A program made the position numbers and the translations under genes. A stretch of DNA of 42,017 bases, from NCBI GenBank assembly GCA_002724635.1, contig PBPM01000089.1, positions 1 through 42,017 on the forward strand, given 5' to 3'. Shown here one piece after another: positions 1 through 8,446 of this stretch. Every line of letters starts with the position of its first letter. Positions within the stretch are counted from its first letter, which is position 1. This DNA comes from Rhodospirillaceae bacterium (GTDB lineage: Bacteria; Pseudomonadota; Alphaproteobacteria; UBA6615). Below the pieces are notes generated by a model. That model was not told the origin of the DNA, did not search any database, and saw only the letters and a program-made list of their open reading frames with translations.

Positions 1-303
1 CGCACCCAGCCGGTGCGCATCAATATCGTACTCTATATGAATGCCGGGATCGTGCCGCAGACTGATTCGATTGCCGAGGTGTTCAACTACGATCTTGTCC
101 ATGCCGGGGTGCAAGAGCTGATCGGCGGACGCCATATCAATCTTCAGGAGACGCTGGTAGGCGAGATTGCCGCAATGTGCTTGGCGTTCGATGAGGTTAT
201 TGCCGTGCGCGTGTCGACGGAGAAGACGGATATCTATCCCAATGTCGAGGGTGTGGGGTGCGAGCTGGTGCGCGTGCGCGAGGGGCATGAACGCGAATAT
301 TGA
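1..303 (+). CDS. folB: Dihydroneopterin aldolase family protein (FolB), 3' part only
   Basis: The gene enters from the left edge in frame 1, so its start is missing; 100 codons remain before TGA at 301-303. The visible part has the FolB/FolX fold signature: FNYDLVHAGVQELIGG, then HINLQETLVGEIA, then a strand with VRVSTEKTDIYPNVEG and a final ELVRVR. In folate synthesis FolB cleaves 7,8-dihydroneopterin to 6-hydroxymethyl-7,8-dihydropterin and glycolaldehyde in the cytoplasm. Family length is about 120 residues, so roughly 20-30 residues lie outside the window. FolX-type epimerases share the fold and cannot be excluded. The next gene on this strand has its own promoter, so the two are probably not one operon. 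Confidence 0.8.
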   Translation, partial: RTQPVRINIVLYMNAGIVPQTDSIAEVFNYDLVHAGVQELIGGRHINLQETLVGEIAAMCLAFDEVIAVRVSTEKTDIYPNVEGVGCELVRVREGHEREY

Positions 304-343
304 ATAGATCGTGCCTGCTTTGGCGCGTCGTTCGGAACACGGC

Positions 344-373
344 TGATCCGCGGCCTGTTTACGGGCGTAGAAA
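344..373 (+). promoter_or_regulatory. Putative RpoE (ECF) promoter of the SDR gene
   Basis: -35 TGATCC at 344-349, exactly 18 bases, then -10 TAGAAA at 368-373; the ATG follows at 402. The same TGATCC-N18-TA arrangement occurs before the amine oxidase operon, the sigma factor gene and the DUF6134 operon. TGATCC as the -35 element of Rhodobacter RpoE (ECF11 group) is established knowledge; the link here is inference. Confidence 0.7.
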
Positions 374-401
374 CAGGGTTAGGAATGAACAGAGTGAGCC
401 C

Positions 402-1199
402 ATGGCAGACCACGCCATGACTGCGGGTCTCCGGCAAGTGGCTTGGGTAACGGGCGCGAGCCGCGGCATTGGCTATGCGCTTGCTTGCGCACTAGCCGAA
501 GACGGCTGGGTCGTCGCGGCGAGCGCTCGGAACGCGGCGGAGCTTGACGTGCTAGCTGCCGAATGCGCCGCGTTTTTAGGGGAGGTCCGGCCTTATCCGC
601 TGGATATCACCGATGCCGAGGCGGCTGCCGCTATCGTGCCCATCATCGAGGCGGAGGTCGGCGATATCGCACTGGCTATCCTCAATGCCGGTACCCATGA
701 ACCGGTCGATGGGCGGGCGCTTTCCGTCGGGCCGTTCCGCCGGCTGATGGAGACCAATTATATGGGGTCGGTGAACTGCCTCGTGCCGGTAGCCGAACGC
801 TGTGTCGCGCGGGGTGCCGGGCGTATCGCGATCGTGTCGTCGCTCGCTGGGTATCGCGGGCTGCCGACCGCTAGCGCCTACGGGGCGTCGAAGGCGGCCC
901 TGATCAATATGTGCGAGGCACTGCGCCCGGAGCTCGAGGCGGCCGGGGTTGTTTTGTCGGTGATCACGCCGGGATTCGTCCGTACCCCCTTGACCGACCG
1001 GAACCCGTTTCCGATGCCATTTTTGATTGATGCTGACGTCGCAGCCTTAAGAATCTTGCGCGGGGTCGCGGGCAACCGCTTCGAGATCACGTGTCCGCGC
1101 CGCTTCGCATTTCTGATGAAACTGGTCAGAATTTTGCCCTATGAGCTGTTCTTTCTGCTCACGCGACGTGTTCGGCCGACGCGCGCCGACGACAACTAA
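402..1199 (+). CDS. Short-chain dehydrogenase/reductase
   Basis: A 265-residue classical SDR. Seen: the cofactor motif TGASRGIG near the N-terminus, NAG in the middle, a serine strand IVSSLAG, and the catalytic YGASK. ATG 402 is chosen because the SDR homology begins right after it; ATG 417 is an alternative. The frame stays open upstream to TTG 300, but that part is not SDR-like. It probably oxidises or reduces a lipid-type alcohol or ketone with NAD(P)(H). The gene converges on the fatty acid methyltransferase gene with a 4-base overlap, and has its own TGATCC-N18-TA promoter. An SDR near a cfa-like gene under RpoE is known from Rhodobacter sphaeroides, so a role in membrane lipid response to singlet oxygen is plausible. 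Substrate unknown. Confidence 0.85.
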   Translation: MADHAMTAGLRQVAWVTGASRGIGYALACALAEDGWVVAASARNAAELDVLAAECAAFLGEVRPYPLDITDAEAAAAIVPIIEAEVGDIALAILNAGTHEPVDGRALSVGPFRRLMETNYMGSVNCLVPVAERCVARGAGRIAIVSSLAGYRGLPTASAYGASKAALINMCEALRPELEAAGVVLSVITPGFVRTPLTDRNPFPMPFLIDADVAALRILRGVAGNRFEITCPRRFAFLMKLVRILPYELFFLLTRRVRPTRADDN

Positions 1200-2440
1200 G
1201 CATCCGCCAAGCCCCGGTGGCTGATACGATACTGGGCGACCGAGATGTTTCCGGAGCGGAATCCCGCCTCGCAATAACAGAGATAGTAGCGCCATAGCCT
1301 GCGGAACTTCTCGTCGAACCCCTGGGCGTTGATCATCGGCCAAGCCGCCTCGAAAGCGATCCGCCAGCGCCGCAGCGTCTCGGCATAGTCGCGGCCAAAC
1401 GCCAACGTCTCGGAGATGCCAAGACCGACGTTGGCGACCTCACGCGCGAAGCGCGTCGGCGACGGGAGCATGCCGCCGGGAAATACTCGCATTTGGATGA
1501 AGTCGGGATTACGCCGGTAGCTTTCGAAACGGGCCTCGTCGATCGTGATGACCTGCAGGCCCGCGAGGCCGCCCGGCCTCAGGCGCGAACTGATGACGTT
1601 GAAAAAGGTTGGCCAGTAGGCCTCGCCGACCGCTTCGAACATCTCTATCGAGGCGATCTTGTCGAATCTGCCCGTCACGTCGCGATAGTCCTGGAGCCGG
1701 ATTTCGATACGGTCCGAAAGGCCGGCCTCACGCACCCTTTCACGGGCCCATTCGGCCTGCGACGGCGAGATGGTCAATGCAGTGACCCGGCAGCCATAGT
1801 GGATCGCGACATGGATCGCGAATGCCCCCCAGCCGCAGCCGATCTCGAGCAGATTGTCATCGGGTTGAAGGTCGAGCATGCCTGCCAGCTGATCGAACTT
1901 GCGCAGCTGGGAGGAGGTCAGCGCTTCCTCGTTACCGTCGAAAAGGGCAGCGGAATAGGTCATGCTCGGATCTAGCCAGGCGGCATAAAACGTGTTGCCG
2001 AGATCGTAGTGGGCGGCGATGTTGCGGCGGCTGCCGCGCCGGGTGTTGGCGCGCATCCGCATGTGCAGGCGTGAAAGCAGGCGCGCTAGCCCAAGGGGAG
2101 TAAAGCTTCGATCGATCGCGTCAATATTCGCTGCACCCAGCTCGATGACGGCTGTCAAATCGTCGCTTTCCCAGTCTCCCGCAATATAGGAGTCGGCGAG
2201 GCCAAGCGGACCGTCGAGAAGCATCTGACGCGCGGCGCGGTAACGCTTGAATTGAACCCGCGCCGTGGGCCCGGAGTTCGCGCCGGTGGCTTTGAAACGT
2301 TGCCCGTCGGGCAGGGTTACCGACAGCTCACCATAGGACAGCGTTTCGGATAGCCGCTTGAGCATGGCATTGAGCAGGCGCGGGCCAATCGTTAGACCTT
2401 GCCGGCGTGGCGTAAATTCAGTCTGCTCGAGTTGCGACAT
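1196..2440 (-). CDS. Cyclopropane-fatty-acyl-phospholipid synthase family methyltransferase
   Basis: A 414-residue SAM-dependent methyltransferase of the CFA synthase family. It transfers a methyl(ene) group from S-adenosylmethionine to the double bond of membrane fatty acyl chains. Seen: an N-terminal CFA domain, [20 protein letters not shown] and MTYSAALF just before the methyltransferase fold, the SAM motif [14 protein letters not shown], and IEMFEAVGE, all typical. The start at 2440 has a good Shine-Dalgarno (GAGGAAAG); a longer frame to 2557 runs inside the upstream gene. It overlaps the end of the DUF1365 gene by 23 bases, so translation is probably coupled. With the flavoprotein, DUF1365 and RpoE-ChrR beside it, it may be a methylase of furan fatty acid synthesis (UfaM type) rather than a true cyclopropane synthase; the sequence alone does not decide. 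Confidence 0.9.
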   Translation of the reverse strand: MSQLEQTEFTPRRQGLTIGPRLLNAMLKRLSETLSYGELSVTLPDGQRFKATGANSGPTARVQFKRYRAARQMLLDGPLGLADSYIAGDWESDDLTAVIELGAANIDAIDRSFTPLGLARLLSRLHMRMRANTRRGSRRNIAAHYDLGNTFYAAWLDPSMTYSAALFDGNEEALTSSQLRKFDQLAGMLDLQPDDNLLEIGCGWGAFAIHVAIHYGCRVTALTISPSQAEWARERVREAGLSDRIEIRLQDYRDVTGRFDKIASIEMFEAVGEAYWPTFFNVISSRLRPGGLAGLQVITIDEARFESYRRNPDFIQMRVFPGGMLPSPTRFAREVANVGLGISETLAFGRDYAETLRRWRIAFEAAWPMINAQGFDEKFRRLWRYYLCYCEAGFRSGNISVAQYRISHRGLADA

Positions 2441-3245
2441 GTTCAGCTTTCCTCGGGTCGACGATAATCGACACCGGGTTGGCGGGCGGCTCTGTGTGAC
2501 TGATGAACGGTGTGCGCTTGAGCCACAGACGCAGTGCATCCCAGTGAATTCCGACAATTATTTTGAGGGTCAGGAGCGGGTAGCGCAAGAAGGTCAACGC
2601 GAGAAATCCGTCGTCGAGTGTCGACCGTTCGCCATGCAAAGTAGCCGCCAGCAACGGGCCGTCCCGGTCGCTCTCGCGGATCGCGAGGCTGACATATGTA
2701 CCCGGCGGGCGGAGTGTTATCTCGTAACGGCAATCCATGGGGATAAAGGGGGAGACGTGGAAGACCTTGTCGAAGCCATTCCGGCGTGGCCGATCGTCAC
2801 TCTCATCCATTGACTGCGGCACGAGATACACATGGGATTCGCCGAAGGTGTTGCACACTTGGTAGAGTACCGCTGTGAGGCGACCGGCGCGGTCATGGCA
2901 AAAATAGACGCTGATCGGGTTGAACACGTAACCCAAGATCCGCGGCAAGCAGAGGATCGACACACGTCCGCCCGCGGGGTCAATATCGGCGGCGGTAAGC
3001 TGTTCGTCGACCCAGCTGCGCAGGTCGGATCCGTCCCGCGGCCCGTGGTCGCGATCGTGAAAAGAGAAGATGCTAGCTCGGTTGCGGGCGAATAGACGGG
3101 ACGAGGCATCTAGTTCGTCGAGTTCGTCCAAGTCGAGCAGCAGATAGAAAACCCGGTAGCGCAGCCTGTGGTCGCGGGGCCTATGCCGGGCGTGCACCAC
3201 ATGCCCGGTATAGGCCGCCGAGACGCGCGTATCGTGCCGCATCAT
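2418..3245 (-). CDS. DUF1365 family protein
   Basis: A 275-residue protein with the DUF1365 pattern: an N-terminal [20 protein letters not shown], then [10 protein letters not shown], then [19 protein letters not shown], and a C-terminal [21 protein letters not shown]. Members are almost always next to an amine-oxidase-like flavoprotein and a CFA-type methyltransferase, as here; their biochemical role is not established. The start overlaps the stop of the upstream flavoprotein gene (ATGA), and the end overlaps the methyltransferase start, so the three form one translation-coupled operon. A second ATG lies one codon further in. No signal peptide is visible. The GYVFNPIS segment is the strongest family mark. 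Confidence 0.88.
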   Translation of the reverse strand: MMRHDTRVSAAYTGHVVHARHRPRDHRLRYRVFYLLLDLDELDELDASSRLFARNRASIFSFHDRDHGPRDGSDLRSWVDEQLTAADIDPAGGRVSILCLPRILGYVFNPISVYFCHDRAGRLTAVLYQVCNTFGESHVYLVPQSMDESDDRPRRNGFDKVFHVSPFIPMDCRYEITLRPPGTYVSLAIRESDRDGPLLAATLHGERSTLDDGFLALTFLRYPLLTLKIIVGIHWDALRLWLKRTPFISHTEPPANPVSIIVDPRKAEHVATRAD

Positions 3246-4585
3246 TCGGCCGCCATGGTGATCTCGGGGGTCGGAGTCGTCCCGGCATGAATCCGGCTAG
3301 AGGGGTCGGTCAGATGCCACGGGCGTGCGACGTCGCCCAAGGCCTCAGCAACGGCCAGTCCAGCCTGGAGCGCGTCCTCGTGGAAACCGAAGCCGAAATA
3401 GCTACCGCAGAACCATGTGTTGTGTCGGCCCTGCAGCGACCATAGTTCGGGCTGCGCCGCTAGGGCGCCGGAATCAAACACCGGGTGGTCGTAGTCGAAG
3501 CTGGCTAGGATATTCGCCGGTGAATGCGCTGGGTTTAGCGTGATGAACACGTTCTCATCTGCACCGAGGTCCTGCAGCCGATTGAGCCAGTAGCTTACCT
3601 GCGGCGGCGAGTGCCGGGTGTCTGTGCCAGTGGCCATGTAGTTCCAGCTGGCCCAGACCGCGCGCCGGCGTGGCATCAGCGCCGGGTCCTGATGCAGGTA
3701 GGTGCGGTTGCTTGTGTATTGTATCGCACCGAGCAGGGCGGCTTCGCTCGGCGTTGGGTCGGCTAGCATCCGCAGCGCGTCGTCCGCATGGCTGGCGATA
3801 ACCACATGGTCGAATGCATGCGTGGCACCCAGACTGTCCGTGAGCGTCACACCGTTCGTGCGTCGCGCGACGCGGGTGATGCCGCGACGTCGGAGAACCT
3901 GTCCGTCGAACGGCGTCGTAAGTCGGTCAACATAAGTGCGGCTGCCCCCTGTGACTGTCCGCCAGACCGGACGATCCTTCAGCTGCAGCAGGCCGTGACT
4001 ATCGAAGAAGCGGACGAAGGCGTCGGCCGGATAGGCGCGCATGTCCTCCGCGCTCGATGACCAGATGGCGGCACCCATGGGCAGCAGATGGTCTTCGACG
4101 AACGGACGGCCGTAGCTGCCGATCGATAGATACTGGCCTAGGGTCAGCTCTGCGAGCACACCATTCGCCAGATCGGTCGGCGCGCTTGCATAGAAGCGCC
4201 GCAGATCCGCGATCATAGACCAGAAACGCGGTCGGATGATATTGCGTGTCTGGCCGAAGAGCCCGCGCGGCACGTCGCTGGAATATTCGAGCCGGCCATC
4301 ATCTAGGGACACCGCGAAAGACATTTCACCAGGTTGGGTCGGCAAGTCTAGATAGTCGAACAGTGCAACTAGATTCGGGTAATTCTGGGCGTTGAAGACG
4401 ATGAAGCCTGTGTCGACCGGCGTGGGGCGGCCGTCGAGCAGAATCTCCCGCGTATTCGCATGACCCCCGGTCCAGTTGGTGCGTTCGAATACCGTCACCC
4501 GGTGATTTTTTGAAAGTAGCCAGGCTGCGGATAAGCCCGCGATACCGGTACCTACAATCGCGATATCGTAAACGGAGCGGGGCAT
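3242..4585 (-). CDS. FAD-dependent amine oxidase-like protein
   Basis: A 447-residue flavoprotein. The N-terminus carries the dinucleotide-binding motif [14 protein letters not shown] followed by [14 protein letters not shown], and the C-terminus has [19 protein letters not shown], where the second FAD contact usually lies. This subgroup of the amine oxidase/desaturase superfamily acts on lipids, carotenoids or unknown substrates and is regularly linked to DUF1365 and CFA-like genes. In Rhodobacter the equivalent neighbourhood belongs to the singlet-oxygen response, and one such protein may desaturate a methylated fatty acid; that is inference here. It is the first gene of the operon and is transcribed divergently from the sigma factor gene, with its own TGATCC-N18-TACAAA promoter. 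The leader is about 60 bases long. Confidence 0.88.
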   Translation of the reverse strand: MPRSVYDIAIVGTGIAGLSAAWLLSKNHRVTVFERTNWTGGHANTREILLDGRPTPVDTGFIVFNAQNYPNLVALFDYLDLPTQPGEMSFAVSLDDGRLEYSSDVPRGLFGQTRNIIRPRFWSMIADLRRFYASAPTDLANGVLAELTLGQYLSIGSYGRPFVEDHLLPMGAAIWSSSAEDMRAYPADAFVRFFDSHGLLQLKDRPVWRTVTGGSRTYVDRLTTPFDGQVLRRRGITRVARRTNGVTLTDSLGATHAFDHVVIASHADDALRMLADPTPSEAALLGAIQYTSNRTYLHQDPALMPRRRAVWASWNYMATGTDTRHSPPQVSYWLNRLQDLGADENVFITLNPAHSPANILASFDYDHPVFDSGALAAQPELWSLQGRHNTWFCGSYFGFGFHEDALQAGLAVAEALGDVARPWHLTDPSSRIHAGTTPTPEITMAAE

Positions 4586-4646
4586 GGATCAGGTCGTTTC
4601 TTCAGGCAAATTTATAGGTCTTAGTCGTCGCGTTTTGAGACCGTGT

Positions 4647-4676
4647 TTTGTACGCCAACTCAAATGAGCCGGATCA
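4647..4676 (-). promoter_or_regulatory. Putative RpoE promoter of the amine oxidase-DUF1365-cfa operon
   Basis: On the minus strand TGATCC (4676-4671), 18 bases, then TACAAA (4652-4647). Its start is about 62 bases before the ATG at 4585. It is divergent from the sigma factor promoter; the two -35 boxes are only 27 bases apart, so the operon and the sigma gene could be switched on together. Confidence 0.72.
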
Positions 4677-4703
4677 TTTTGGCTCGGCGGTGACGATCTT
4701 GGA

Positions 4704-4733
4704 TGATCCGTTCGCGATGTCGATACGTAGAGT
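4704..4733 (+). promoter_or_regulatory. Putative autoregulated promoter of the ECF sigma factor gene
   Basis: -35 TGATCC at 4704-4709, 18 bases, then TAGAGT at 4728-4733. A TAAGA lies overlapping and downstream (4733-4737) with a 23-base spacing and fits less well. The predicted transcription start, about 4740, falls inside the Shine-Dalgarno GGAGGT (4739-4744) of the ATG at 4753. Either the start site is slightly upstream or translation begins further in. Confidence 0.7.
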
Positions 4734-4752
4734 AAGATGGAGGTAACATAAA

Positions 4753-5445
4753 ATGTATGTTGAAGCGCTGAATGCTGATCATTCATTCCCGTCGATGCAA
4801 GCGCTTCGCGAGCGAGTGCCTCAGCGTGTTGTATCGGGGAAGGTGATGCGTCCGTCTTTGTGCGGTAGGTTAAAGAAAGCGTCGGGTTTTATGCAGAGTG
4901 ATTGTCCGGATTGGAGCGAGGTCCTAAGCGCCGTGGCGGAGCAGGATAAGGCTTCCTTTGCGGCTTTGTTTCGACATTTCGCGCCGCGGGTGAAATCCTA
5001 CATGTTACGGCTGGGGTCCGACGACTCCCAAGCTGAGGAGCTGGCCCAAGAAACACTGGCGACGGTCTGGCGGAAGGCAGGACAGTATGATCCTGCGCGC
5101 GCGGCGGCGTCGACTTGGATTTTTACTATTGCGCGGAACCGACGCATCGATGCCTTCCGCCGTACGAACCGGCCAGAACTCGACCCCGAGGATCCATCGC
5201 TTGTGCCGAACGCGCCGTCCCAAGGCGACGCGGTGTTCGAGCAGAAGCAGAATGCCGAGCGCATTCGGGCCGCGCTAGCGAGCCTGCCTGAGGAGCAGCG
5301 TCAAGTGCTGCATATGTCCTTCTTCGACGACAAGACCCACAATGAGATCGCCGCGGAGCTGAATTTGCCGTTGGGCACCGTTAAATCTCGTATCCGACTG
5401 GCCTTTGGACGCGTCAAGGCGTCCATCGGTGATGACCGAGAGTAA
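4753..5445 (+). CDS. rpoE: ECF sigma factor, RpoE/ECF11 type
   Basis: A 230-residue sigma-70 family factor with only regions 2 and 4. Region 2 runs from FAALFRHFAPRVKSYMLR through AEELAQETLATVWRKAGQYD to STWIFTIARNRRIDAFRR. Region 4 is LPEEQRQVLHMSFFDDKTHNEIAAELNLPLGTVKSRIR. It is followed after six bases by its anti-sigma factor ChrR, the standard pair for singlet-oxygen sensing in alphaproteobacteria. ATG 4753 has a perfect GGAGGT eight bases upstream. However, the first 46 residues are not sigma-like; the usual length of about 180 residues fits ATG 4891, which lacks a clear Shine-Dalgarno. The TGATCC promoter upstream implies autoregulation. Confidence 0.92.
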   Translation: MYVEALNADHSFPSMQALRERVPQRVVSGKVMRPSLCGRLKKASGFMQSDCPDWSEVLSAVAEQDKASFAALFRHFAPRVKSYMLRLGSDDSQAEELAQETLATVWRKAGQYDPARAAASTWIFTIARNRRIDAFRRTNRPELDPEDPSLVPNAPSQGDAVFEQKQNAERIRAALASLPEEQRQVLHMSFFDDKTHNEIAAELNLPLGTVKSRIRLAFGRVKASIGDDRE

Positions 5446-5451
5446 TTTCCT

Positions 5452-6129
5452 ATGACGACACAAATCTACCCGCATCATCATCCCGATGACGATCTCTTAG
5501 TAGCCTACGCCGCCGGCGAGCTTGACGAAGCGTGGTCGCTGCTGATCGCGACCCATACGGCCTTATGTCCAGCCTGCCGCGCACGCGTCGACGCGGCCGA
5601 GGCTATGGGCGCTGCGCTGATTGATGATGTCGCTCCCAATGAGTTGCCCGAGATGGCGGATGACGCACTCGAACGCGCTCTCGAATACGCGGGCGTGCAG
5701 GACCCGGTGCCGGCAGTTCGTACCCTTCAAGCGGCCGGCGCTGCGCCGGTGCTGCCGCAACCCCTCCGTGACTACGCCGGCGGGGACGTGGGTTCTCTAG
5801 AGTGGCGGCGCCTAGGGTCGAGCGCGTATCACATTCCGCTGGTCACGAAGCGCGGCGCTCCGACGGCGCGACTCCTGAAGATTCCGGCCGAATCCGCTGT
5901 GCCCGAGCACGGACATAACGGGCTCGAGCTGACCATGGTCCTCGCGGGTAGCTTCGTCGATGACGGGGTTCGGTTTGCCCGCGGTGATGTCGAGACCGCC
6001 GACGTGGATGTGGAGCATCAGCCAGTGGCGGAGGCCGACGCCGACTGTATCTGCCTAGCCGTAACCGACGCGCCGCTGCGCTTCCGTGGGCCGGTTGCGC
6101 GGCTGATGCAGCCCTTCATCAGCATCTAG
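5452..6129 (+). CDS. chrR: Zinc anti-sigma factor ChrR (cupin-containing)
   Basis: A 225-residue ChrR-type anti-sigma factor. The N-terminal domain carries the ZAS zinc motif: a histidine cluster H8-H10, then H35-x3-C39-x2-C42. The C-terminal cupin holds the second metal site, H153-x-H155-x3-E159 and H189, the pattern of the Rhodobacter sphaeroides protein. The N-domain binds the sigma factor and keeps it inactive in the cytoplasm; the cupin domain is needed to release it under singlet oxygen (established for Rhodobacter). All metal ligands are present, so it is probably functional. It is co-transcribed with the sigma gene. Confidence 0.93.
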   Translation: MTTQIYPHHHPDDDLLVAYAAGELDEAWSLLIATHTALCPACRARVDAAEAMGAALIDDVAPNELPEMADDALERALEYAGVQDPVPAVRTLQAAGAAPVLPQPLRDYAGGDVGSLEWRRLGSSAYHIPLVTKRGAPTARLLKIPAESAVPEHGHNGLELTMVLAGSFVDDGVRFARGDVETADVDVEHQPVAEADADCICLAVTDAPLRFRGPVARLMQPFISI

Positions 6130-6206
6130 CCCGACGCCGGTAAACTCCGAAAGGCTGCCGCGCGCCGGCGCGGGGCGCTAATTAGGGGTGTAACATCACG
6201 TTGCGG

Positions 6207-6283
6207 GCGCTCGTAGCTCAGTCGGATAGAGCGCGGGATTCCTAATCCCGAGGTCGCAGGTTCGATTCCTGCCGGGCGCACCA
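6207..6283 (+). tRNA. tRNA-Arg (anticodon CCT)
   Basis: A complete cloverleaf of 77 bases with encoded CCA. The acceptor GCGCTCG pairs with CGGGCGC (one G-T pair). The D-arm starts GCTCAGTCGGATAGAGC. The anticodon stem CGGGA/TCCCG holds the loop TTCCTAA, so the anticodon is CCT and it reads AGG. The T-arm has GGTTCGATTCC. The AT-rich segment with foreign-looking composition begins right after its 3' end. Confidence 0.96.
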
Positions 6284-6355
6284 TCGTAGTTGGTGCTTAA
6301 TGAAAAGCGTTAGTACTAATATTGAGTGCCGTTGCGCGGACGCCTGTGCATTGAA

Positions 6356-6372
6356 CACATCGTGACGATGTG
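6356..6372. repeat. Short perfect inverted repeat
   Basis: CACATCGTGACGATGTG, seven-base arms around TGA, between the tRNA gene and the end of the hydroxylase-FutA gene. No T-run follows on either strand, so it is not a standard terminator. It could be an operator or a weak mRNA 3' hairpin of the minus-strand operon. Confidence 0.35.
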
Positions 6373-6417
6373 AACACTTCCTAATTAATACCGTCGTGTT
6401 TGAGGTTGGCTACCCGA

Positions 6418-7461
6418 TCACCAACCCACACGATCTATTATCATTTGTGCTTTGGGAGCCAGTTCAGCAAGCTGGATGATTGGTAGCTTATCTTCTGAAA
6501 AATGTCCCCAAGACGCTAGTTCTTTGGAGAACGGTACCCTTTTATTTACGGGGTATTCATAATTTACTTCTGCGTAAAGTTTTTGAGCTCTCTCTGAGGT
6601 TAGAAATTCCAAGAACCTCTGTGCTTCCTTTTTGTTTTTGGAGTGCTTGGCGATGCCCCCACCAGAAATATTTACATGCGCTCCTCGGTCACTCTGATTA
6701 GGGAATATAAGTTTAACGGATGAAGCCCACTCCCGTTGTTCCGACTCTTTAGCATTTTTCAACTTTCCGAAATAATAATTATTTATAATTGCGATATCGC
6801 ATACCCCTTCCGCTATCGCTTTCACTTGCGCGCGATCGTTCCCTTGCGGCCGACGAGCTAAATTCCCAAAAACGCCTTTTGCCCACGCTTCTGCTTTCTC
6901 CTCACCTAAAGCGCTGATCATAGAGGCCACTAATGCACGGTTGTATACATGACTACCAGGGCGCGAACATATTCGCCCTTTCCACTTTGGATTAGCCAAC
7001 TCCTCATAGCGACTAATCCCGGTTGCGTCCGAGGATTGTCTCGATACTGCTAAAACTCGTGCCCTTTTAGAGAAGGCGAACCAGCGATTTTGTGGATCGC
7101 GGAGGTGTTCAGGAATATTTTCGCGCAAAACGTCGGAACTCACCTCCGCCAACAGGTCCTTGTCGACGTAGGTGTATAAGCGAGCAATATCTACAGTTAG
7201 AACAACGTCCGCTGGACTAAGCGGGCCCTCCACCTTCAATCGCTGAGCGAGCCCCTTTTTGGCGTAGATAATATTAATTTTTGTACCTGTTTCTTTTTTA
7301 TACGCTTCGATGAAAGGGTTAATTAAAAATGGTTGACGGTGGGAATAAATATTTAGCTCTCCGGCAAACACGGAACTGACTGAAACGATCAGGCCTATTG
7401 CAAATGTTCCGGAGAAAAGAATCAAAAATCTAATGACTGAACCCTGAGTGACAAATTGCAT
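6418..7461 (-). CDS. Possible internally initiated FutA-like ferric-binding protein
   Basis: In frame with the fusion, ATG 7461 (residue 323) starts a 347-residue protein. It begins MQFVTQGSVIRFLILFS, giving a normal signal peptide (positive charge, hydrophobic core, SVFA cleavage site) and then the full binding domain. AAGGTG lies nine bases upstream as a candidate Shine-Dalgarno. If used, one gene would give both a membrane-tethered and a free periplasmic binding protein. It may also mark the old start of a gene that was later joined to the hydroxylase. Not proven. Confidence 0.4.
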   Translation of the reverse strand: MQFVTQGSVIRFLILFSGTFAIGLIVSVSSVFAGELNIYSHRQPFLINPFIEAYKKETGTKINIIYAKKGLAQRLKVEGPLSPADVVLTVDIARLYTYVDKDLLAEVSSDVLRENIPEHLRDPQNRWFAFSKRARVLAVSRQSSDATGISRYEELANPKWKGRICSRPGSHVYNRALVASMISALGEEKAEAWAKGVFGNLARRPQGNDRAQVKAIAEGVCDIAIINNYYFGKLKNAKESEQREWASSVKLIFPNQSDRGAHVNISGGGIAKHSKNKKEAQRFLEFLTSERAQKLYAEVNYEYPVNKRVPFSKELASWGHFSEDKLPIIQLAELAPKAQMIIDRVGW

Positions 7462-8427
7462 TCCTGAAGGCACCTTTTTGTATAAAGGGAAAATCGTTTG
7501 TGTTGCCTCAATAAAGGGCAGCAAGTAAATGTTTCTCATCGTGTGATTAGAGGGTTGAGGCCTGCTCGTACCAAAGCGGATTACTTTCTTTTCTTCGGCC
7601 GTTGTCAGGCTACCACCTAGCCAATCCCAAATTGCGAGAACGGCTCCAAAGTTTTGATCGTGATGGCGGTGAGCCACAGAGTGGTGCACTTGATGTTGGG
7701 CGGGTGAAATAAAAATATGCTCTAGAATTTTTCCATAGGAAATTCGGACATGTGAATGGCGTAGGTTCGACCCTAAGGCATTAAAGAGAAACAAAACAAC
7801 ATTCGCACCAAGTACTGTTAAAATTTCGACACGTGAGCCAAAGAAAAACAAAAAAGAACCGATCACTAGAGCTTGCACAATTATTGATCGGAGAGAGAAT
7901 ATTATCGCCTCAACAGGATGCGTCCTGTAGATCGTCAGCGGCGTAAGTGTTTCGGCTGTATGGTGCACTTTATGAAAGGCCCATAGCACGGGCCAGCGGT
8001 GTAATGCTCTATGGACAAGATATTTTGAAATATCGTCCATAAGGAAAATAGACAGAGTAAATAGTCCGGCTATTACCCATGCGGGGGAGCCCGATAAAAA
8101 AACAGCCCGGCCATCAAACCATATGTGTAGACTTTCGAATAGAAGTGTAGCGACCGCCAGCTTTGAAATAAGGCGTGGCCCAATTCCCATCATGAGAGCT
8201 TGATTAATAAAAAGGACCTTATAATCAGCTCTCGCCGATGGAGAAAACCATACCCGCCGTGAAAAGATATGCGTTAGCGCCCGTCTGGTGCTCACGCCGG
8301 CTAAAATTATTTGAACAAATAGGGCGATAATCAGGGAGGAACCCAAATACCCCCAAAAAACTCGTTTATTGGGGTCTAAAAAGGGCGCCGCTAGTTCAGA
8401 TAAGTAATTAGCAGAAACTGTGTCCAT
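6418..8427 (-). CDS. Fusion: membrane fatty acid hydroxylase/sterol desaturase + FutA/FbpA-like ferric-binding protein
   Basis: 669 residues. Residues 1-275 are a fatty acid hydroxylase superfamily membrane domain with several hydrophobic segments and the full diiron histidine set: H139-x3-H143, H152-x2-H155-H156, H245-x2-H248-H249 and H253/H255/H256. Such enzymes hydroxylate or desaturate lipids with the active site on the cytosolic face. Residues 330-355 form a hydrophobic segment ending SSVFA-GEL, like a signal peptide. Residues 357-669 are a periplasmic Fe(III)-binding protein: YSHRQPFL, ARRPQGNDRAQV, and the iron-ligand tyrosines Y495 and Y551-Y552; the usual first ligand tyrosine is H363. 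No ABC permease or ATPase gene is near. An internal ATG at 7461 could also make the binding protein alone. It is the second gene after the Fur-boxed DUF4856 gene, and the DNA is AT-rich. The fusion is seen; its function is inference. Confidence 0.88.
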   Translation of the reverse strand: MDTVSANYLSELAAPFLDPNKRVFWGYLGSSLIIALFVQIILAGVSTRRALTHIFSRRVWFSPSARADYKVLFINQALMMGIGPRLISKLAVATLLFESLHIWFDGRAVFLSGSPAWVIAGLFTLSIFLMDDISKYLVHRALHRWPVLWAFHKVHHTAETLTPLTIYRTHPVEAIIFSLRSIIVQALVIGSFLFFFGSRVEILTVLGANVVLFLFNALGSNLRHSHVRISYGKILEHIFISPAQHQVHHSVAHRHHDQNFGAVLAIWDWLGGSLTTAEEKKVIRFGTSRPQPSNHTMRNIYLLPFIEATQTIFPLYKKVPSGMQFVTQGSVIRFLILFSGTFAIGLIVSVSSVFAGELNIYSHRQPFLINPFIEAYKKETGTKINIIYAKKGLAQRLKVEGPLSPADVVLTVDIARLYTYVDKDLLAEVSSDVLRENIPEHLRDPQNRWFAFSKRARVLAVSRQSSDATGISRYEELANPKWKGRICSRPGSHVYNRALVASMISALGEEKAEAWAKGVFGNLARRPQGNDRAQVKAIAEGVCDIAIINNYYFGKLKNAKESEQREWASSVKLIFPNQSDRGAHVNISGGGIAKHSKNKKEAQRFLEFLTSERAQKLYAEVNYEYPVNKRVPFSKELASWGHFSEDKLPIIQLAELAPKAQMIIDRVGW

Positions 8428-8446
8428 TCCTACCCCCAGGAATGGT

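Noticed and set aside
5087-5092. TGATCC sites at 5087, 18361, 28800 and near 4583 as RpoE promoters
   Set aside because: None has TA at 18 bases, and all are inside genes.
6356-6372. Terminator of the hydroxylase-FutA operon
   Set aside because: The stem is good but no T-run follows on the minus strand, so it was listed only as a repeat.
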